Origin: Gammaproteobacteria bacterium
Lineage (GTDB): Bacteria > Pseudomonadota > Gammaproteobacteria > Nevskiales > Nevskiaceae
DNA length: 64,000 nucleotides
Assembly (NCBI GenBank): GCA_026398815.1
Contig: JAPLSA010000017.1
Span: 1-64,000, forward strand
Direction: 5' to 3'
Both the position numbers and the translations under genes were made by a program. A model generated the notes under the pieces. That model did no database searches. It was not told the DNA's origin and worked only from the letters and a program-made list of their open reading frames with translations. This document shows positions 14,183 through 24,978 of the stretch, in pieces. Position 1 is the first letter of the stretch; each line of letters starts with the position of its first letter.

Positions 14183-16432
14183 ATGCCATCCCCTTCTCTC
14201 CGTCGGCTGCGCCGGCTGACCTGGTTTGCCGCGCTGAGCCTGCCGCCGGCGTTCGCGATCGGTCCGTCCCATGTCGTGCCGAGTGCCGATCACGACAGCG
14301 GCGCGCAGCATCTGCCGTACCGGGCTGGCGAGCTGATCGTGAAGTACCGGGCCTCGGGCAAGCCGGGCGCTGCTGCTGCTGCCGCGTCGGCGCTGAAAGC
14401 CACGCACGGGCTGAGCAGCAAGGAGGCCTGGTTCGATGGCCGCTACGAGCGCCTGGCGCTGCCGGCGGCGGTCGACGTGCCTGGCGCCATTGCCATGCTG
14501 TCGAGCGATGCCCGCGTGGAGTGCGCCGAGCCGAACTTCCTGCGCCGCCGCCATGCGGCCTTCCCGAACGATCCGTTGTTCCCGACGCAGTGGGGCTTGC
14601 GCAACTCCGGCCAGGCCAACTTCGTGGCCGGCGGCCCGGCCGGCACGCCCGGCGCCGACCTCAACGCCGGCAACGCCTGGGATGCCGCCGGCAGCGGCGC
14701 TGCGGATCGCACTGGCCGAGGCCGGGTCACGATCGCGATCATCGATGACGCCTTCCAGACCGATCACCCCGATCTGGCCGCCAACATGGTGCCCGGCTAC
14801 GACTTCGTCGACGACGATGCCGATCCTCGCCCGACCTCGGCCAGCGAGGGGCACGGCACTGCCGTGGCCGGCGCCGCAGCAGCGGTCGGCAACAACGGCC
14901 TGGGTGTCGCGGGTGCGGCGTGGAACGAACGGATCATGCCGCTGCGCTTCGGCTTCGATGTCGCCAGCCAGCTGCGCGCCTTCGACTACGCGCGGCGCAA
15001 CGGCGCGCAGGTGATCAACGCCAGCTACGGCGGCCCGGGCTATTCGCGCAGCGAGGTCGATGCGATCGCCGAACTCGACGCCGCCGGCATCCTGTTCGTC
15101 ACCTCCGCCGGCAACCAGGATTCCAACCTCGATTTCTCCGGCGCCACCTATCCGGCGAACTACCGGGTGCCCAATGTCGTCGCCGTGGCGGCCACCAACC
15201 GGCAGGACGGCATCGCCAGCTTCTCGACCTACGGTCCGGTGACCGTGCCGCTGGCCGCGCCCGGCCTGCAGATCGTCACCACCGCGCTCGATGGCCGCTA
15301 CACCACCGACGGCATCAACGGCACTTCGTTCTCCGCGCCCTATGTGTCCGGCATCGCGGCGCTGATTCGCGACTACTTTCCGGCTGCTTCGGTCCGCGAC
15401 GTCAAGGCGCGTCTGATCAACGCCGGCCAGGCCGGGCTCGACCCCGCCAACCCGGCCGCCGCCCGCACCGCCAGCGGCCGCCTCGACGCCGCGCGGGCGC
15501 TGAACCTCGCCAGCGGTCCGGCGCTGGTGATCAAGCCGGTGCAGACCAGCAGCTATGATCTGCGCTACGACAGCGGCACGCAGACGGTGCCGGTCTACGA
15601 ACCGGTGGTCGTCGAAGATGGCCGCAACGGCCGTCTTGATCCCGGCGAAAGCGCGACTTTGCGGATCAGCCTCGAAAACCTGTGGCAAGCCGCGACCGGC
15701 GTGCGGGCCACGCTGAGCGCCGATGTTGAGGGCCTGGTCACCGCCGGCAGCGTCGATTTCGGAACGCTGGCCAGCGGCGGCAGCCAGACCGGCCGCTTTG
15801 CCGTGCAGGTGCCGGCGACATTGAGCGGCTATCGGCAGATCGCCTTCACCCTGGCGATCAGCGCCGACGGCGGTTATCGCGTGACGCGCCAGTTTCGTCT
15901 GGAGCTGGGCCGGCTGCTGGCCGGCCAGACCGTCAGCCAGACGATCGGCAACGGCCTGTACGACGAGTTCCATACCTGGGTGTTCGACGCCGCCAGCCTG
16001 CCGGCGGGACGCAATCGTCTGCGCATCCAGTCGAGCGGCAGCAACGACATCGACATCTTCGTCCGCTACGCGCAGCCGGCGCAGTACAGCGTCGATCTCG
16101 ATGCCGATGTCGATCTGTCCGAAGGCGATCCGGAGCCGTTCTACTTCGTCAACGTGCCGGATGCCCAGCGCGGCGACCGATCGCGCGACGGCAATGAGAC
16201 CGTGCAGATCGACAATCCGCAGGTCGGCAGCTACTACGTCACGGTGGTCAATTACGACCGCGCGGTAGGCGCCAACTACACGCTGCGTGCAGACATCGAG
16301 ACCACCTTGCTGGGTCCGGATGACGGCGGCGGTGCCGTTGGCCCGGCGCTGTTGGCACTGCTGCTGAGCGTCGGGCTGGGACGCCGCCTGCTGGCCCGCC
16401 GACGGGGACTTCCCGGCTCCGCGAAAGCCTGA
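14183..16432 (+). CDS. Secreted subtilisin-like (S8) serine protease with C-terminal GlyGly-CTERM-like anchor
   Basis: The protein has about 749 residues from the ATG at 14183, which has GGAG upstream and opens a proper signal peptide (to about residue 28); longer in-frame starts give no signal. An I9-like propeptide (about 45-125, with G-E-L-I-V-K-Y) precedes the peptidase domain with Asp188 (I-I-D-D), His224 (G-H-G-T) and Ser382 (N-G-T-S-F-S-A-P). C-terminal beta-rich regions (about 480-710) include a PPC-like domain. The tail D-D-G-G-G-A-V-G-P plus a hydrophobic helix and an Arg cluster resembles a GlyGly-CTERM signal cut by rhombosortase. It would be exported and released or surface-anchored. 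The substrate is unknown. Confidence 0.9.
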   Translation: MPSPSLRRLRRLTWFAALSLPPAFAIGPSHVVPSADHDSGAQHLPYRAGELIVKYRASGKPGAAAAAASALKATHGLSSKEAWFDGRYERLALPAAVDVPGAIAMLSSDARVECAEPNFLRRRHAAFPNDPLFPTQWGLRNSGQANFVAGGPAGTPGADLNAGNAWDAAGSGAADRTGRGRVTIAIIDDAFQTDHPDLAANMVPGYDFVDDDADPRPTSASEGHGTAVAGAAAAVGNNGLGVAGAAWNERIMPLRFGFDVASQLRAFDYARRNGAQVINASYGGPGYSRSEVDAIAELDAAGILFVTSAGNQDSNLDFSGATYPANYRVPNVVAVAATNRQDGIASFSTYGPVTVPLAAPGLQIVTTALDGRYTTDGINGTSFSAPYVSGIAALIRDYFPAASVRDVKARLINAGQAGLDPANPAAARTASGRLDAARALNLASGPALVIKPVQTSSYDLRYDSGTQTVPVYEPVVVEDGRNGRLDPGESATLRISLENLWQAATGVRATLSADVEGLVTAGSVDFGTLASGGSQTGRFAVQVPATLSGYRQIAFTLAISADGGYRVTRQFRLELGRLLAGQTVSQTIGNGLYDEFHTWVFDAASLPAGRNRLRIQSSGSNDIDIFVRYAQPAQYSVDLDADVDLSEGDPEPFYFVNVPDAQRGDRSRDGNETVQIDNPQVGSYYVTVVNYDRAVGANYTLRADIETTLLGPDDGGGAVGPALLALLLSVGLGRRLLARRRGLPGSAKA

Positions 16433-16492
16433 TAAAACGCGCGCCATCAGGGGGCGACGACCCTTCAACCATCGAGTGGAGCACGCGCAGGC

Positions 16493-16738
16493 ATGGCAGG
16501 AAGACCGGGCAAGAAGGCACAGCCGCCCCCCAAGCCGTTCGACGAATTTGCCGATGAAACCGACAGCTTCGACGACGACGCGCCGGCCGTCGATCCGAAG
16601 GCTGCCGCTGCGCCCGGCGCCCGCCGCGACTGGCGCGATGTCGAGAAATTCCGCGAGGACCGCGAGCTGCGCAAGCTGATCGGCGAAGACTTCGACGATC
16701 CGTTCGCCGAGCGCCCGACCCGCCGCCCCGGCAACTGA
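16493..16738 (+). CDS. Small PA3496-like charged protein
   Basis: This 81-residue, strongly charged protein lacks a signal peptide. Its C-terminal part, R-R-D-W-R-D-V-E-K-F-R-E-D-R-E-L-R-K-L-I, followed by an acidic D-F-D-D-P-F, resembles the small PA3496 family proposed to influence envelope integrity in pseudomonads. The N-terminal half is low-complexity (Pro/Asp/Ala). It lies 60 bases behind the protease on the same strand and convergent to orn. The function is unknown; the family match is moderate. Confidence 0.6.
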   Translation: MAGRPGKKAQPPPKPFDEFADETDSFDDDAPAVDPKAAAAPGARRDWRDVEKFREDRELRKLIGEDFDDPFAERPTRRPGN

Positions 16739-16821
16739 GCCGGGGTCCGAGACGGGCTCGATTGCCGCCGTGCGTCAGCTGCGGCGGCCGACACAGAGCG
16801 GTGCGATTTCAGGCCCGGATT

Positions 16822-17367
16822 TCAGGCCCGAATGAAGTGCTGCCGGTAGTACTGCAGTTCCGCGATCGAATCGCGGATGTCGTCCAGCGCCAGATGGCTG
16901 GATTCCTTGCGATAGCCACCTGCGACATCCGGCGCCCAGCGCCGGGCCAGTTCCTTGACCGTGCTGACGTCGAGGTTGCGGTAGTGGAAATAGCGTTCCA
17001 GCGCCGGCATCCAGCGCGCCAGGAAGCGCCGGTCCTGGCAGATCGAGTTGCCGCAGATCGGAGACTTGCCGGGCGGCACCCAGTCGCGCAGGAAGGCGAT
17101 GGTCTGCGCTTCGGCCTCGGCCTCGCCGATGGCGCTGGCGCGCACCCGGGCGGTGAGGCCCGACTGGCCGTGCTGGCGGACATTCCAGTCGTCCATCTTG
17201 GCCAGCTCATGTTCCGGCTGGTGGATGGCGATCACCGGGCCGGTCGCCAGCCAGTTCAGCTGGCTGTCGGTGACGATCGTGGCGATCTCGATCAGGCGAT
17301 GTTCTTCGGGGATCAGACCGGTCATTTCGCAGTCGATCCAGATCAGGTTGTCGGGGTTGGCGTTCAT
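16822..17367 (-). CDS. orn: Oligoribonuclease (3'-5' exonuclease of the DEDDh family)
   Basis: The protein has 181 residues, the usual length. Motif I is W-I-D-C-E-M-T-G-L (Asp12, Glu14), motif II is I-C-G-N-S-I-C-Q-D (Asp near 112), and motif III is [11 protein letters not shown] with the catalytic His and Asp. Orn finishes RNA turnover by degrading di- to pentanucleotides and pGpG in the cytosol. It is a stand-alone minus-strand gene convergent with the small PA3496-like gene. Confidence 0.96.
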   Translation of the reverse strand: MNANPDNLIWIDCEMTGLIPEEHRLIEIATIVTDSQLNWLATGPVIAIHQPEHELAKMDDWNVRQHGQSGLTARVRASAIGEAEAEAQTIAFLRDWVPPGKSPICGNSICQDRRFLARWMPALERYFHYRNLDVSTVKELARRWAPDVAGGYRKESSHLALDDIRDSIAELQYYRQHFIRA

Positions 17368-17460
17368 CGTGAAAGCCTAGCAGCACGACGCGCCACACTG
17401 GATGCGCCGCCCGTGTTTGCCGCTTGCAGCCCCCGTCCGCAAGCGGTGCCGGAAACGAAG

Positions 17461-17499
17461 AAGGCCCGCCAGGCAGCGAGGTGCGTGGCGGGCCTTTTC
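17461..17499 (-). terminator. Hairpin terminator after the quinone oxidoreductase-like gene
   Basis: AAGGCCCGCCA (17461-17471) is the exact reverse complement of TGGCGGGCCTT (17486-17496), giving an 11-base stem with a 14-base loop. T-rich sequence lies on both sides, so it may act in both directions; on the minus strand it ends the gene at 17537. Confidence 0.75.
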
Positions 17500-17536
17500 G
17501 CGCAACGCCGGACGTGCCGGCGCTGGCCGACCGCGA

Positions 17537-18532
17537 TCAGCCTTCGGTGGTCACCACGATCTTGCCGAACTGCTGGTTCGATTCCATGTAGCGCTGCGCT
17601 TCGGCGATCTGCGACAGCGGGAAGGTCTTGGCGATCACCGGCTTCAGCTTGCCGGCGGCGATGCCGTCGAGGATGAACTTCTCGGCCGCCGCCAGGCGAT
17701 CAGCATTGCCGTTGAACTCGAACAGCGTGTAGCCGCGCACGCTGAGCGCCTTCAGCAGCGCCAGGAACAGCGGATACGGCGTCGGCTCGTTCGACAGCGC
17801 GCCGTACTCCAGGATGATGCCGTTCTGGCTGGCCGCCTCGGCCAGCTTCATCAGGCCGGGGCCGCCGACCGGATCGAAGGCGACGCGGGCGCCGACGCCG
17901 TTGGTGATCCGCATGACTTCGGCCGACAGGTCCTGCTCGTCGGTGACGATGACGTGGGCGGCGCCGGCCGCCGTCAGCTGGGCTGCCTTGGCGCGCGTGC
18001 GGGTCACGGCGATCGAGGTGGCGCCGACCGCGTTGGCGGTCTGGATCGAAGCGATGCCGACGCTCGACGACGCAGCGGTGATCACCGCCGCTTCGCCGGC
18101 CTTCAGCTGGCCGATCTCGATCAGCGCGCCCCAGGCGGTCAGGTAGGCCATCCAGACAGCCGCCGATTCCACCGCGTTCAGGCCCTTCGGCCGCTTCAGC
18201 ACGCCATAGGCCGGCACGATGGCTTCATCGGCGTAGACGCCGTACTTGTTCATCGAGAACGCCGGGATGACGCTAATCGGCTCGCCGACCGCGTAGCCGG
18301 TGACGCCGGCGCCCAGCGCCAGCACCACGGCGGACGCTTCGTAGCCGATCCGGGCCGGCAGCTGCGGCGGCTCCAGATAGGCGCCGGCGCGGAACATCGC
18401 TTCGGCGCGGTTGAGGCCGATCGCCTCGATCCGCACCTTCAGTTCGCCGGGACCGGGCGCGCCGACGTCCAGCTGCTCGATCTGCAGCACGTCCGGGGCA
18501 CCGGTGCTGTGAAAGCGGACCACTCGACTCAT
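17537..18532 (-). CDS. Zinc-independent medium-chain oxidoreductase, quinone-oxidoreductase-like
   Basis: The protein has 331 residues from the ATG at 18532, preceded by GAGGAG. The N-terminal GroES-like domain contains G-L-N-R-A-E-A-M-F-R-x-G, and the NADP-binding Rossmann domain has an A-A-S-S-S-V-G-I-A glycine-type loop at about 150-158. The cysteines of the structural zinc site are absent, which places it in the quinone oxidoreductase (zeta-crystallin-like) branch. It probably uses NADPH to reduce quinones or enones. It lies directly upstream, on the same strand as the RND operon but after its last gene, with only about 60 bases between, so it may be part of that transcript. Confidence 0.85.
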   Translation of the reverse strand: MSRVVRFHSTGAPDVLQIEQLDVGAPGPGELKVRIEAIGLNRAEAMFRAGAYLEPPQLPARIGYEASAVVLALGAGVTGYAVGEPISVIPAFSMNKYGVYADEAIVPAYGVLKRPKGLNAVESAAVWMAYLTAWGALIEIGQLKAGEAAVITAASSSVGIASIQTANAVGATSIAVTRTRAKAAQLTAAGAAHVIVTDEQDLSAEVMRITNGVGARVAFDPVGGPGLMKLAEAASQNGIILEYGALSNEPTPYPLFLALLKALSVRGYTLFEFNGNADRLAAAEKFILDGIAAGKLKPVIAKTFPLSQIAEAQRYMESNQQFGKIVVTTEG

Positions 18533-18591
18533 CGTGTCTCTCCTCAGGGGCGTGATGCCGCCCGTCGTGCGGGCAGCGTGGCCGCATTGTT

Positions 18592-20034
18592 TCATCCGCC
18601 GCCGGCGCTGCCATCGCGGGCAAGCGCTGCATCGGCCGCGTTCCAGCCGCCGCCCAGCGCCCGGTACAGGCGCACCGCCGCCAGCCGCGTGTTGCGCCGC
18701 GCCGCCGACAGCGCCAGCTCGGAATCGAACAGGTCGCGCTCGGCATTGATGACGTCGAAGTACGACGAGAAGCCGATCCGGTAACGGGCCAGCGCGATCT
18801 CGTCGGCCCGGCGCAGTGCGGCGACGCGGGCGCCCTGCTCCAGCTCGAATTCGTCGTACTTGCGGCGTTCGACCAGCGCATCGGCGACATCGCGGAATGC
18901 GCCCTTGACGGTCTGCTCGTAGGCCAGCAGCGCCTCGCGTTTGCGGGCATCGGCGAGATCGACCTGGTAGAGATTGCGTTCGGCATCGAGCAGCGGCTGC
19001 AGCAGGCTGCCGCCGAAGCTGAAGGCATTCGAGCCTTCGCTGAACAGGCCGTCGAGCTGCTGGCTGGCGGTGCCGAAGCTGCCGGTCAGCGCCAGCCTCG
19101 GAAACAGCGCTGCCTTGGCCGCACCGATCCGGGCATTGGCGGCTTTGAGCGCGCTTTCCGCCTGCAGGATGTCCGGCCGCCGGCCCAGCAGGTCCGACGA
19201 CAGGCCGGCCGGCGGCTCGGGTGCGACGTCGTGCATGTCGGCGGCACGCGCCACCTGCCCCGGCCAGCCGCCGATCAGCACGCCGATCAGATCTTCGACC
19301 AGGCCGATCTGCCGTTCCAGCTCCGGCACGTTGGCGCGGGCTGCCGCCGCCTGCGCTTCGGCGGTGGCGACATCGAGGCCGCTGATCACGCCGCGGTCAT
19401 GGCGGGCGCGGGTCAGTTCGACGAACTTCTCGCGGGTGCCGACGGTGCGCCGGGTGATCGCCAGCTGCTCGTCGAGCGTCTGCAGGTTGTAGTAGGCCGT
19501 GGCCAGGTCGCCGATCAGTGCCACGGCGACGCCGCGCTGCGCCTGCTCGGAGGCCAGCAGTTCGGCCTGCGCGGCTTCGGTGGCGCGGCGCAGCCGACCC
19601 CATAGATCCAGCTCCCAAGTGGCGGTCAGGCTGACCCGGTTGACGGTCAGATCGCGATTGATGCCGGCGAAGGCCACCGCCTGCGCCGACTGCTTGTTGC
19701 GCGTGCGATCGGCTTCCAGGCCGATCTGCGGCAGCAGCACCAACCCTGTGGCGCCAGCCGTGGCACGCGCCTGCTCGATGCGGGCGTAGGCGCGCTTGAG
19801 ATCGAGATTGCCGGCGAGTGCGGCCTCGATCAGCTGCTGCAAGGTTGGATCGGTGTAGACCTGCCGCCAGTCCTGGTCGCCGAGCGCCGGCGGCGCAGCG
19901 GCCTCGGGCGCTGCCGGCGCATCGCCGCGAAAGCCGGCCGGGGCCTGCAAATCCGGGCGCTGGTAATCCGGTCCCAGCGCGCAGCCGGCCAGCAGCGTCG
20001 CGGCGGCGGCCGTCGCGATCAGACGTAGCTTCAT
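18592..20034 (-). CDS. Outer-membrane channel lipoprotein of RND multidrug efflux (NodT/OprM family)
   Basis: This 480-residue protein has a lipobox L-L-A-G-C (Cys18), then [10 protein letters not shown], the classic OprM/NodT start. Two repeated alpha-barrel/beta-barrel halves follow, with conserved [11 protein letters not shown] and [10 protein letters not shown]. It is the TolC-like exit duct for the adaptor and pump encoded upstream. Its ATG overlaps the pump's stop by four bases (ATGA). Operon order is adaptor, pump, channel. Confidence 0.95.
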   Translation of the reverse strand: MKLRLIATAAAATLLAGCALGPDYQRPDLQAPAGFRGDAPAAPEAAAPPALGDQDWRQVYTDPTLQQLIEAALAGNLDLKRAYARIEQARATAGATGLVLLPQIGLEADRTRNKQSAQAVAFAGINRDLTVNRVSLTATWELDLWGRLRRATEAAQAELLASEQAQRGVAVALIGDLATAYYNLQTLDEQLAITRRTVGTREKFVELTRARHDRGVISGLDVATAEAQAAAARANVPELERQIGLVEDLIGVLIGGWPGQVARAADMHDVAPEPPAGLSSDLLGRRPDILQAESALKAANARIGAAKAALFPRLALTGSFGTASQQLDGLFSEGSNAFSFGGSLLQPLLDAERNLYQVDLADARKREALLAYEQTVKGAFRDVADALVERRKYDEFELEQGARVAALRRADEIALARYRIGFSSYFDVINAERDLFDSELALSAARRNTRLAAVRLYRALGGGWNAADAALARDGSAGGG

Positions 20035-23000
20035 GACCGCACCTCCGTGGCCGCAGCCTTGCGGCCGCCAAGCCGCTCGGCCAGTCCCTGCACCAGCACG
20101 TAGAGCAAGGGAATCAGCACGATGCCGATCACCGTGGCGGCGGTCATGCCGAACACCACGGCGGTGCCGAGCACCGAACGTGCCGCCGCGCCGGCGCCGG
20201 TGGCAATCGCCAGCGGCACCGCGCCAAGGATGAACGCGAACGAGGTCATCAGGATCGGCCGCAGGCGCAGCCGGGCGCCTTCCAGTGCGGCGTCGACCAG
20301 GCTGGCGCCGCGTTCGCGCGCCAGCTTGGCGAACTCGACGATCAGGATCGCGTTCTTCGCGGCCAGGCCGATCAGCATGATCAGGCCGACCTGGGCGTAG
20401 ATGTCGTTGGCCATGCCGCGCAAGCTCAGACCGCCGAAGGCACCGAACACCGCGAACGGAATCGAGGCCAGCACCGCGAACGGCACCGCCCAGCTTTCAT
20501 AGAGCGCCGCCAGCACCAGGAACACGAACAGCATCGCCATCGCGAAGATCAGCGGCGCCTGGCCGCCGGTCTTCTTCTCCTGGTAGGTCTGGCCGGTCCA
20601 TTCGAAGCTGTAGCCGTCGGGCAGGATCTCCGCCGCCAGCTGCTCCATCGCCGCCACCGCTTCGCTGGACGAATGGCCGGCCGATGGATTGCCGGTGATG
20701 CTGATCGCCCGGTAGACGTTGTAGCGGTCGATCGATTCGGTGGCGTCGCGCATCTCGGTGCTGACCACGGTCGACAGCGGCACCATCTCGCCGGTATCGG
20801 AGCGCACGTACAGGTTGTTGACCGCGTCCGGCGAGCTGCGCGCGGCGGCTTCGGCCTGCGTGGTGACCCGGAAAGTGCGGCCGTACAGGTTGAAGTCGTT
20901 GATGTAGGCGCCGCCGAGGAAGGCCTGCAGCGAGCCGAAGACATCGGAGATCGGCACGCCGAGCGTCTTCACCCGTTCACGATCGATGCGGTACTCGATC
21001 TGCGGCACCTTGGCCGAGAACAGGGTGAACACGCGGCTCAGCTCCGGCCGCTTGTTGGCTTCGGCGACGATGTCCTGCGCTACCCGCGCGAGATCGGCGA
21101 CATCACCGCCGCGCCGGTCTTCGAGGATGAACTCGAAGCCGCCGGTGGCGCTGATGCCGGGGATCGACGGCGGATTGAGCACCAGGAAGTTGGCTTCCGA
21201 AATCGCCGCCAGCTCGCGGTTGAAGCGCTGCACCAGATCGAACGCGCTGTGGCCCGGCCCGCTGCGTTCGGCCCAGGGCTTCAGCACGATGAAGCCGGTC
21301 GCCGTGTACGGCGTGTTGATGCGGGTGATCAGGCTGAAGCCGTTGATGGCGAGGAAGGCTTCGACCTCGGGAAACTTCTCCTCGACCAGCTTGCGGAACT
21401 TGTCCATCACCACTTCGGTGCGCTGCAGCGAAGCGCCCAGCGGCAAGGTGGCATTGACCAGCAGATAGCCCTGATCCTCGTCCGGCAGGAAGCCGCCGGG
21501 CCGCGATTCCACCAGGTAGACGGTGCTGCCGATCAGCGCCACGAACACCGCCATCGGCAGCACCCGGTGGGTCAGCGAGCGCTGCACCAGCCGGCCGTAG
21601 CCGGCCGCGAAGCGATCGAAGCCACGGTTGAACAGGCCGAAGAAGCTGCCGACCGGACCTTTCCAGCGCGATTCCGCCGTCGGCTTCAGCAGCAGCGCGC
21701 ACAGCGCCGGGATGAAGGTCAGCGCCACCAGCGCCGAGATCAGCACCGACACCGACAGCGTCAGCGCGAACTGCCGGTAGAACAGGCCGGTGAGCCCGCC
21801 GAGGAAGGCCACCGGCACGAACACCGCCGTCAGCACCAGCGCGATGGCGATCACCGGGCCGGCGACGTCATGCAGCGCCGCGCGGGTTGCGTCGCGGGCG
21901 CTCATGCCGTGGCGATCCATCTTTTCGGTCACGGCTTCGACGACCACGATGGCGTCATCGACGACCAGGCCGATGGCCAGCACCATCGCGAACAGGGTCA
22001 GCGTATTGATCGAGAAATCGAGCGCCAGGAACACCGTGAAGGTGCCGATTAGCGACACCGGCACGGCCAGCATCGGGATCAGCGTGGCGCGCCAGCTTTC
22101 GAGGAAGATGAACACCACCAGCAGCACCAGCGCGGCGGCGATGGCCAGCGTCAGGTAGACCTCATGCAGCGATTCGGAAACGAACAGCGTGGTGTCGAAC
22201 GGCACCGTGTAGCTGATGCCAGGCGGGAAGTTGCGCGCCAGTTCGGCCATCGTCTGGTTGACCTGCCGCGCCACATCGAGCGCATTGGCATTGGGCAGCT
22301 GGAAGATGCCGATATTGGCGACCGGGTTGCCGTTCAGCCGCGTCGAACGGCCGTAGTCGGCCGCCGCCAGCTCGATGCGTGCGACATCGCGCAGCTTGAC
22401 GATGGTGCCGTCCTTGCGCGCGCGCAGCACGATGTTCTCGTACTCGCCGATGCCGACCAGCCGGCCCTTGACCGTCACCGGGTACTGCACTTCCTGCCCT
22501 GGCGGCGCCGGTTCGGCGCCGATGGTGCCGGCCGGCGCGACGACGTTCTGCTCGTTCAGCACCCGGGCGATGTCCTGGGTGGTGACGCCGAAGCGCGCCA
22601 TCTTCTGCGGGTCCATCCAGATGCGCATGCCGTAGTCGCGGGCGCCGAACACGGTCACCGTGCCGACGCCGGGAATGCGCGCCAGCGCGTCGTAGATCTG
22701 CAGGGTCGCGTAGTTCGACAGCCACAGGTAGTCGTAACGCGGGTCGTCCGCCCGCAGGCTGATGAACAGCAGCGGCTGCGGCTGGCGCTTCTGCACCGTG
22801 ACGCCCTGGCGGATCACTTCCTGCGGCAGCGAGCGTTGCGCGATCGCCACCTGGTTCTGCACGTTGACGGCGGCGATGTCCTGGTCGGTGCCGATCTCGA
22901 AGCTGACGGTCAGCGTGTAGACGCCGTCGTTCGAGGCCTTCGACGACATGTAGATCATGTTCGGCACGCCATTGACCTGCGCCTCGATCGGCGCGGCGAC

Positions 23001-23180
23001 GGACTGCTCGACGGTAGCGGCGTCGGCACCCGGGAAGGTGGCGGTGACGACGATGGTCGGCGGCGTGATCTGCGGATAGCGGGCCACGGCCAGCCCGGTC
23101 AGCGCCACGCCGCCGGCCAGCGTGATCAGGATGGCGATGACCGTCGCGAAGATCGGCCGGTCGATGAAGTAATTGATCAC
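20031..23180 (-). CDS. AcrB/MexB-like RND multidrug efflux pump (HAE1)
   Basis: This 1049-residue inner-membrane proton antiporter has the family's full length and begins [13 protein letters not shown]. Twelve transmembrane segments in two halves and two large periplasmic porter domains are evident. The proton-relay motif [12 protein letters not shown] lies in helix 4, and F-x-G-x-x-x-G-x-F-Y-R-Q-F near the mid-point is also typical. It exports hydrophobic or amphiphilic compounds. The GTG start overlaps the adaptor's stop (GTGA) and its stop overlaps the channel gene, so all three are translationally coupled. Confidence 0.96.
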   Translation of the reverse strand: MINYFIDRPIFATVIAILITLAGGVALTGLAVARYPQITPPTIVVTATFPGADAATVEQSVAAPIEAQVNGVPNMIYMSSKASNDGVYTLTVSFEIGTDQDIAAVNVQNQVAIAQRSLPQEVIRQGVTVQKRQPQPLLFISLRADDPRYDYLWLSNYATLQIYDALARIPGVGTVTVFGARDYGMRIWMDPQKMARFGVTTQDIARVLNEQNVVAPAGTIGAEPAPPGQEVQYPVTVKGRLVGIGEYENIVLRARKDGTIVKLRDVARIELAAADYGRSTRLNGNPVANIGIFQLPNANALDVARQVNQTMAELARNFPPGISYTVPFDTTLFVSESLHEVYLTLAIAAALVLLVVFIFLESWRATLIPMLAVPVSLIGTFTVFLALDFSINTLTLFAMVLAIGLVVDDAIVVVEAVTEKMDRHGMSARDATRAALHDVAGPVIAIALVLTAVFVPVAFLGGLTGLFYRQFALTLSVSVLISALVALTFIPALCALLLKPTAESRWKGPVGSFFGLFNRGFDRFAAGYGRLVQRSLTHRVLPMAVFVALIGSTVYLVESRPGGFLPDEDQGYLLVNATLPLGASLQRTEVVMDKFRKLVEEKFPEVEAFLAINGFSLITRINTPYTATGFIVLKPWAERSGPGHSAFDLVQRFNRELAAISEANFLVLNPPSIPGISATGGFEFILEDRRGGDVADLARVAQDIVAEANKRPELSRVFTLFSAKVPQIEYRIDRERVKTLGVPISDVFGSLQAFLGGAYINDFNLYGRTFRVTTQAEAAARSSPDAVNNLYVRSDTGEMVPLSTVVSTEMRDATESIDRYNVYRAISITGNPSAGHSSSEAVAAMEQLAAEILPDGYSFEWTGQTYQEKKTGGQAPLIFAMAMLFVFLVLAALYESWAVPFAVLASIPFAVFGAFGGLSLRGMANDIYAQVGLIMLIGLAAKNAILIVEFAKLARERGASLVDAALEGARLRLRPILMTSFAFILGAVPLAIATGAGAAARSVLGTAVVFGMTAATVIGIVLIPLLYVLVQGLAERLGGRKAAATEVRS

Positions 23181-24337
23181 GGCTTCGCTGCCGGCGTCGG
23201 TGCCGCCACGGCCGGCGCCGGGGCAGCGTCGGCATCTCGTGTGGTGACGGCGATGCCGGGCTTGAGCTTCTGCATGCCTTCGACCACCAGCACCTCGCCG
23301 GCGCTCAGCCCCTTGGTGACGATCCAGTTGGAATCGACGCGCGCGCCCATCGTCACGTCGCGCTGCTGGGCCTTCGATTCGGCATCGATGACCCAGACGT
23401 AGTTCTTGCCCTGGAATTCCTGCACGGCGCGCTGCGGCACCAGCAGCGCGTCCTTGAGGTTCTGCGTGGTGACGCGCACGCGGGCGAACTGGTTGGCGCG
23501 CAGCAGCTGATCAGGATTCGGCACTTCCAGCCGCAGCTTCAGCGTGCCGGTGGCGTTGTCGACCGCCGCATCGATGAAGTTCAGCCGGCCGGGATGCGGG
23601 TACTCCGAACCGTCGCCGAGCAGCACTTTGAAGGTGCGGTTGCTCTTGGCGGCCTGGTCCAGCGCCACGCCCATCTCGCGCTGGATTTCCAGCACCCGCG
23701 ACTCGCTGATCGCGAAGTTCACGTACATCGGATCGGTCGAATAGACCGTCGTCAGCAGGGTCGTGTAGGCGGTGACGAGGCCGCCGACCTTGAGCTGCGC
23801 GCGGCCGATCACACCGTCGATCGGCGAGGTGATCCGCGTGTAGCCGAGGTTCAGCTGCGCGGTCTGCAGCGCCGCCCTCGCCGCTTCCACCTGCGCGCTG
23901 GAAGCATCGTGGCGAGCGATCGCCGCATCGAGTTCCTGCTGGCTGACCGCATCGATGGTCGACAGCGGCTTGACGCGCGCGAGGTCGCGATCGGCCTGAT
24001 CGAACGCCGACTGCGCCAGCGCCAGCGAGGCCTTGGCCTGCGCCGCCGCGGCCTCGTAGGGCTGGGCATCGATGACGAACAGCAGCTGCCCTTTCTTCAC
24101 CCGCGTGCCTTCGACCGCCGCCTGGGTTTCCAGCAGCCCGCCGACCCGCGGCCGGATCTCGACCTCGTTCAGCGCTTCGGTCTGGGCGACGTAATCGATG
24201 GTGACACTGGCTTCGGCCGGCCGTACGGTCTTGACCACGACCAGTGGCGGCGGGGGTGCCGGCGGCGGCGTGGCGCTCGAGCAGGCCGCGAGCAACGCGG
24301 CCAGCAACACGGTACCGGCGGCTGGGGACTTCGTCAT
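23177..24337 (-). CDS. Periplasmic adaptor lipoprotein of RND multidrug efflux (AcrA/MexA-like)
   Basis: The protein has 386 residues from the ATG at 24337, with GGAG five bases upstream; a longer frame to 24409 has no such site. The lipobox L-L-A-A-C gives Cys19. The lipoyl halves, with [10 protein letters not shown] and [11 protein letters not shown], flank a coiled-coil hairpin, followed by the beta-barrel and membrane-proximal domains. First gene of the adaptor-pump-channel operon and divergent from a MarR regulator with a palindromic site between them. Confidence 0.95.
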   Translation of the reverse strand: MTKSPAAGTVLLAALLAACSSATPPPAPPPPLVVVKTVRPAEASVTIDYVAQTEALNEVEIRPRVGGLLETQAAVEGTRVKKGQLLFVIDAQPYEAAAAQAKASLALAQSAFDQADRDLARVKPLSTIDAVSQQELDAAIARHDASSAQVEAARAALQTAQLNLGYTRITSPIDGVIGRAQLKVGGLVTAYTTLLTTVYSTDPMYVNFAISESRVLEIQREMGVALDQAAKSNRTFKVLLGDGSEYPHPGRLNFIDAAVDNATGTLKLRLEVPNPDQLLRANQFARVRVTTQNLKDALLVPQRAVQEFQGKNYVWVIDAESKAQQRDVTMGARVDSNWIVTKGLSAGEVLVVEGMQKLKPGIAVTTRDADAAPAPAVAAPTPAAKP

Positions 24338-24430
24338 GGCAACTCCGATGCGGGAAACGCCGCGACCAGCCACGACGCGTGGCGGCCGGCGAAAGATGGC
24401 GCGGAGCATACTTGCTTAGTCGGCTAGATG

Positions 24431-24442
24431 CTAGCTTGCTAA
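24431..24442. promoter_or_regulatory. SlyA/MarR-like operator between the efflux operon and its regulator
   Basis: The minus strand reads TTAGCAAGCTAG, eleven of twelve bases of the SlyA-type consensus TTAGCAAGCTAA. Further CTAG-containing half-sites flank it (24425-24428 and 24449-24452). It lies 21 bases before the MarR gene's start and about 94 bases before the adaptor's, so MarR binding could repress both. Confidence 0.65.
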
Positions 24443-24462
24443 CTATCCGCTAGACTCTGGCG

Positions 24463-24942
24463 ATGACCAACGACGTTCAGGAATTCGTCCTGCTGATGCG
24501 CACGGTGCCGCGTGACTGGCGCGCGGCCATCGATCGCAAGCTGGCACCGCTCGGCCTGTCGCAGGCGAAATGGCAGCCGCTGCTCTATCTGCTGCGCGCC
24601 GAGGAAGCGCCGACGCAGGCGGATATCGCCCGCTATCTCGAAGTCGAATCGCCGACCGTCGTGCGCCTGCTCGACCGCCTGGAAGCCGACGGCTGGATCA
24701 AGCGCAGGAACTGCCCTGGCGACCGCCGCGCAAGGCGCATCCATCTGACCGACCGCGCCCGTGCCGTCTGCGACGACATCGAGAACGCGGTGATCGACGT
24801 CCGACGTCAGCTGCTCGGCTCGGTAACGCCGCAGGAAATGGCGCGTTGCATCGACGTGCTGCGCCGGATCAGTGCTGCCGCGGCCGAGCTGACCAGCAGT
24901 GATCCAGGCCCGGTGACCATGAAGGGCGACCCGCCCGGTTAA
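24463..24942 (+). CDS. MarR-family transcriptional regulator of the adjacent RND efflux operon
   Basis: The protein has 159 residues with the MarR winged helix-turn-helix: T-Q-A-D-I-A-R-Y-L-E-V-E-S-P-T-V-V-R-L-L-D-R-L-E-A (about 50-75), and the wing with D-R-R-A-R-R-I-H-L-T. Helices at both ends form the dimer. It is close to the SlyA/RovA type, in agreement with the SlyA-like palindrome in the short divergent region. Probably a ligand-released repressor of the efflux pump. Its position next to fumarase is likely incidental. Confidence 0.88.
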   Translation: MTNDVQEFVLLMRTVPRDWRAAIDRKLAPLGLSQAKWQPLLYLLRAEEAPTQADIARYLEVESPTVVRLLDRLEADGWIKRRNCPGDRRARRIHLTDRARAVCDDIENAVIDVRRQLLGSVTPQEMARCIDVLRRISAAAAELTSSDPGPVTMKGDPPG

Positions 24943-24978
24943 AATCGCCGTCCCTTCCGCCACGCCCCTTGCGAAGCC

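Noticed and set aside
14069-16468. Long open frame opposite the subtilase
   Set aside because: It is an antisense shadow with biased composition and no recognisable domain; the protease triad and signal peptide lie on the other strand.
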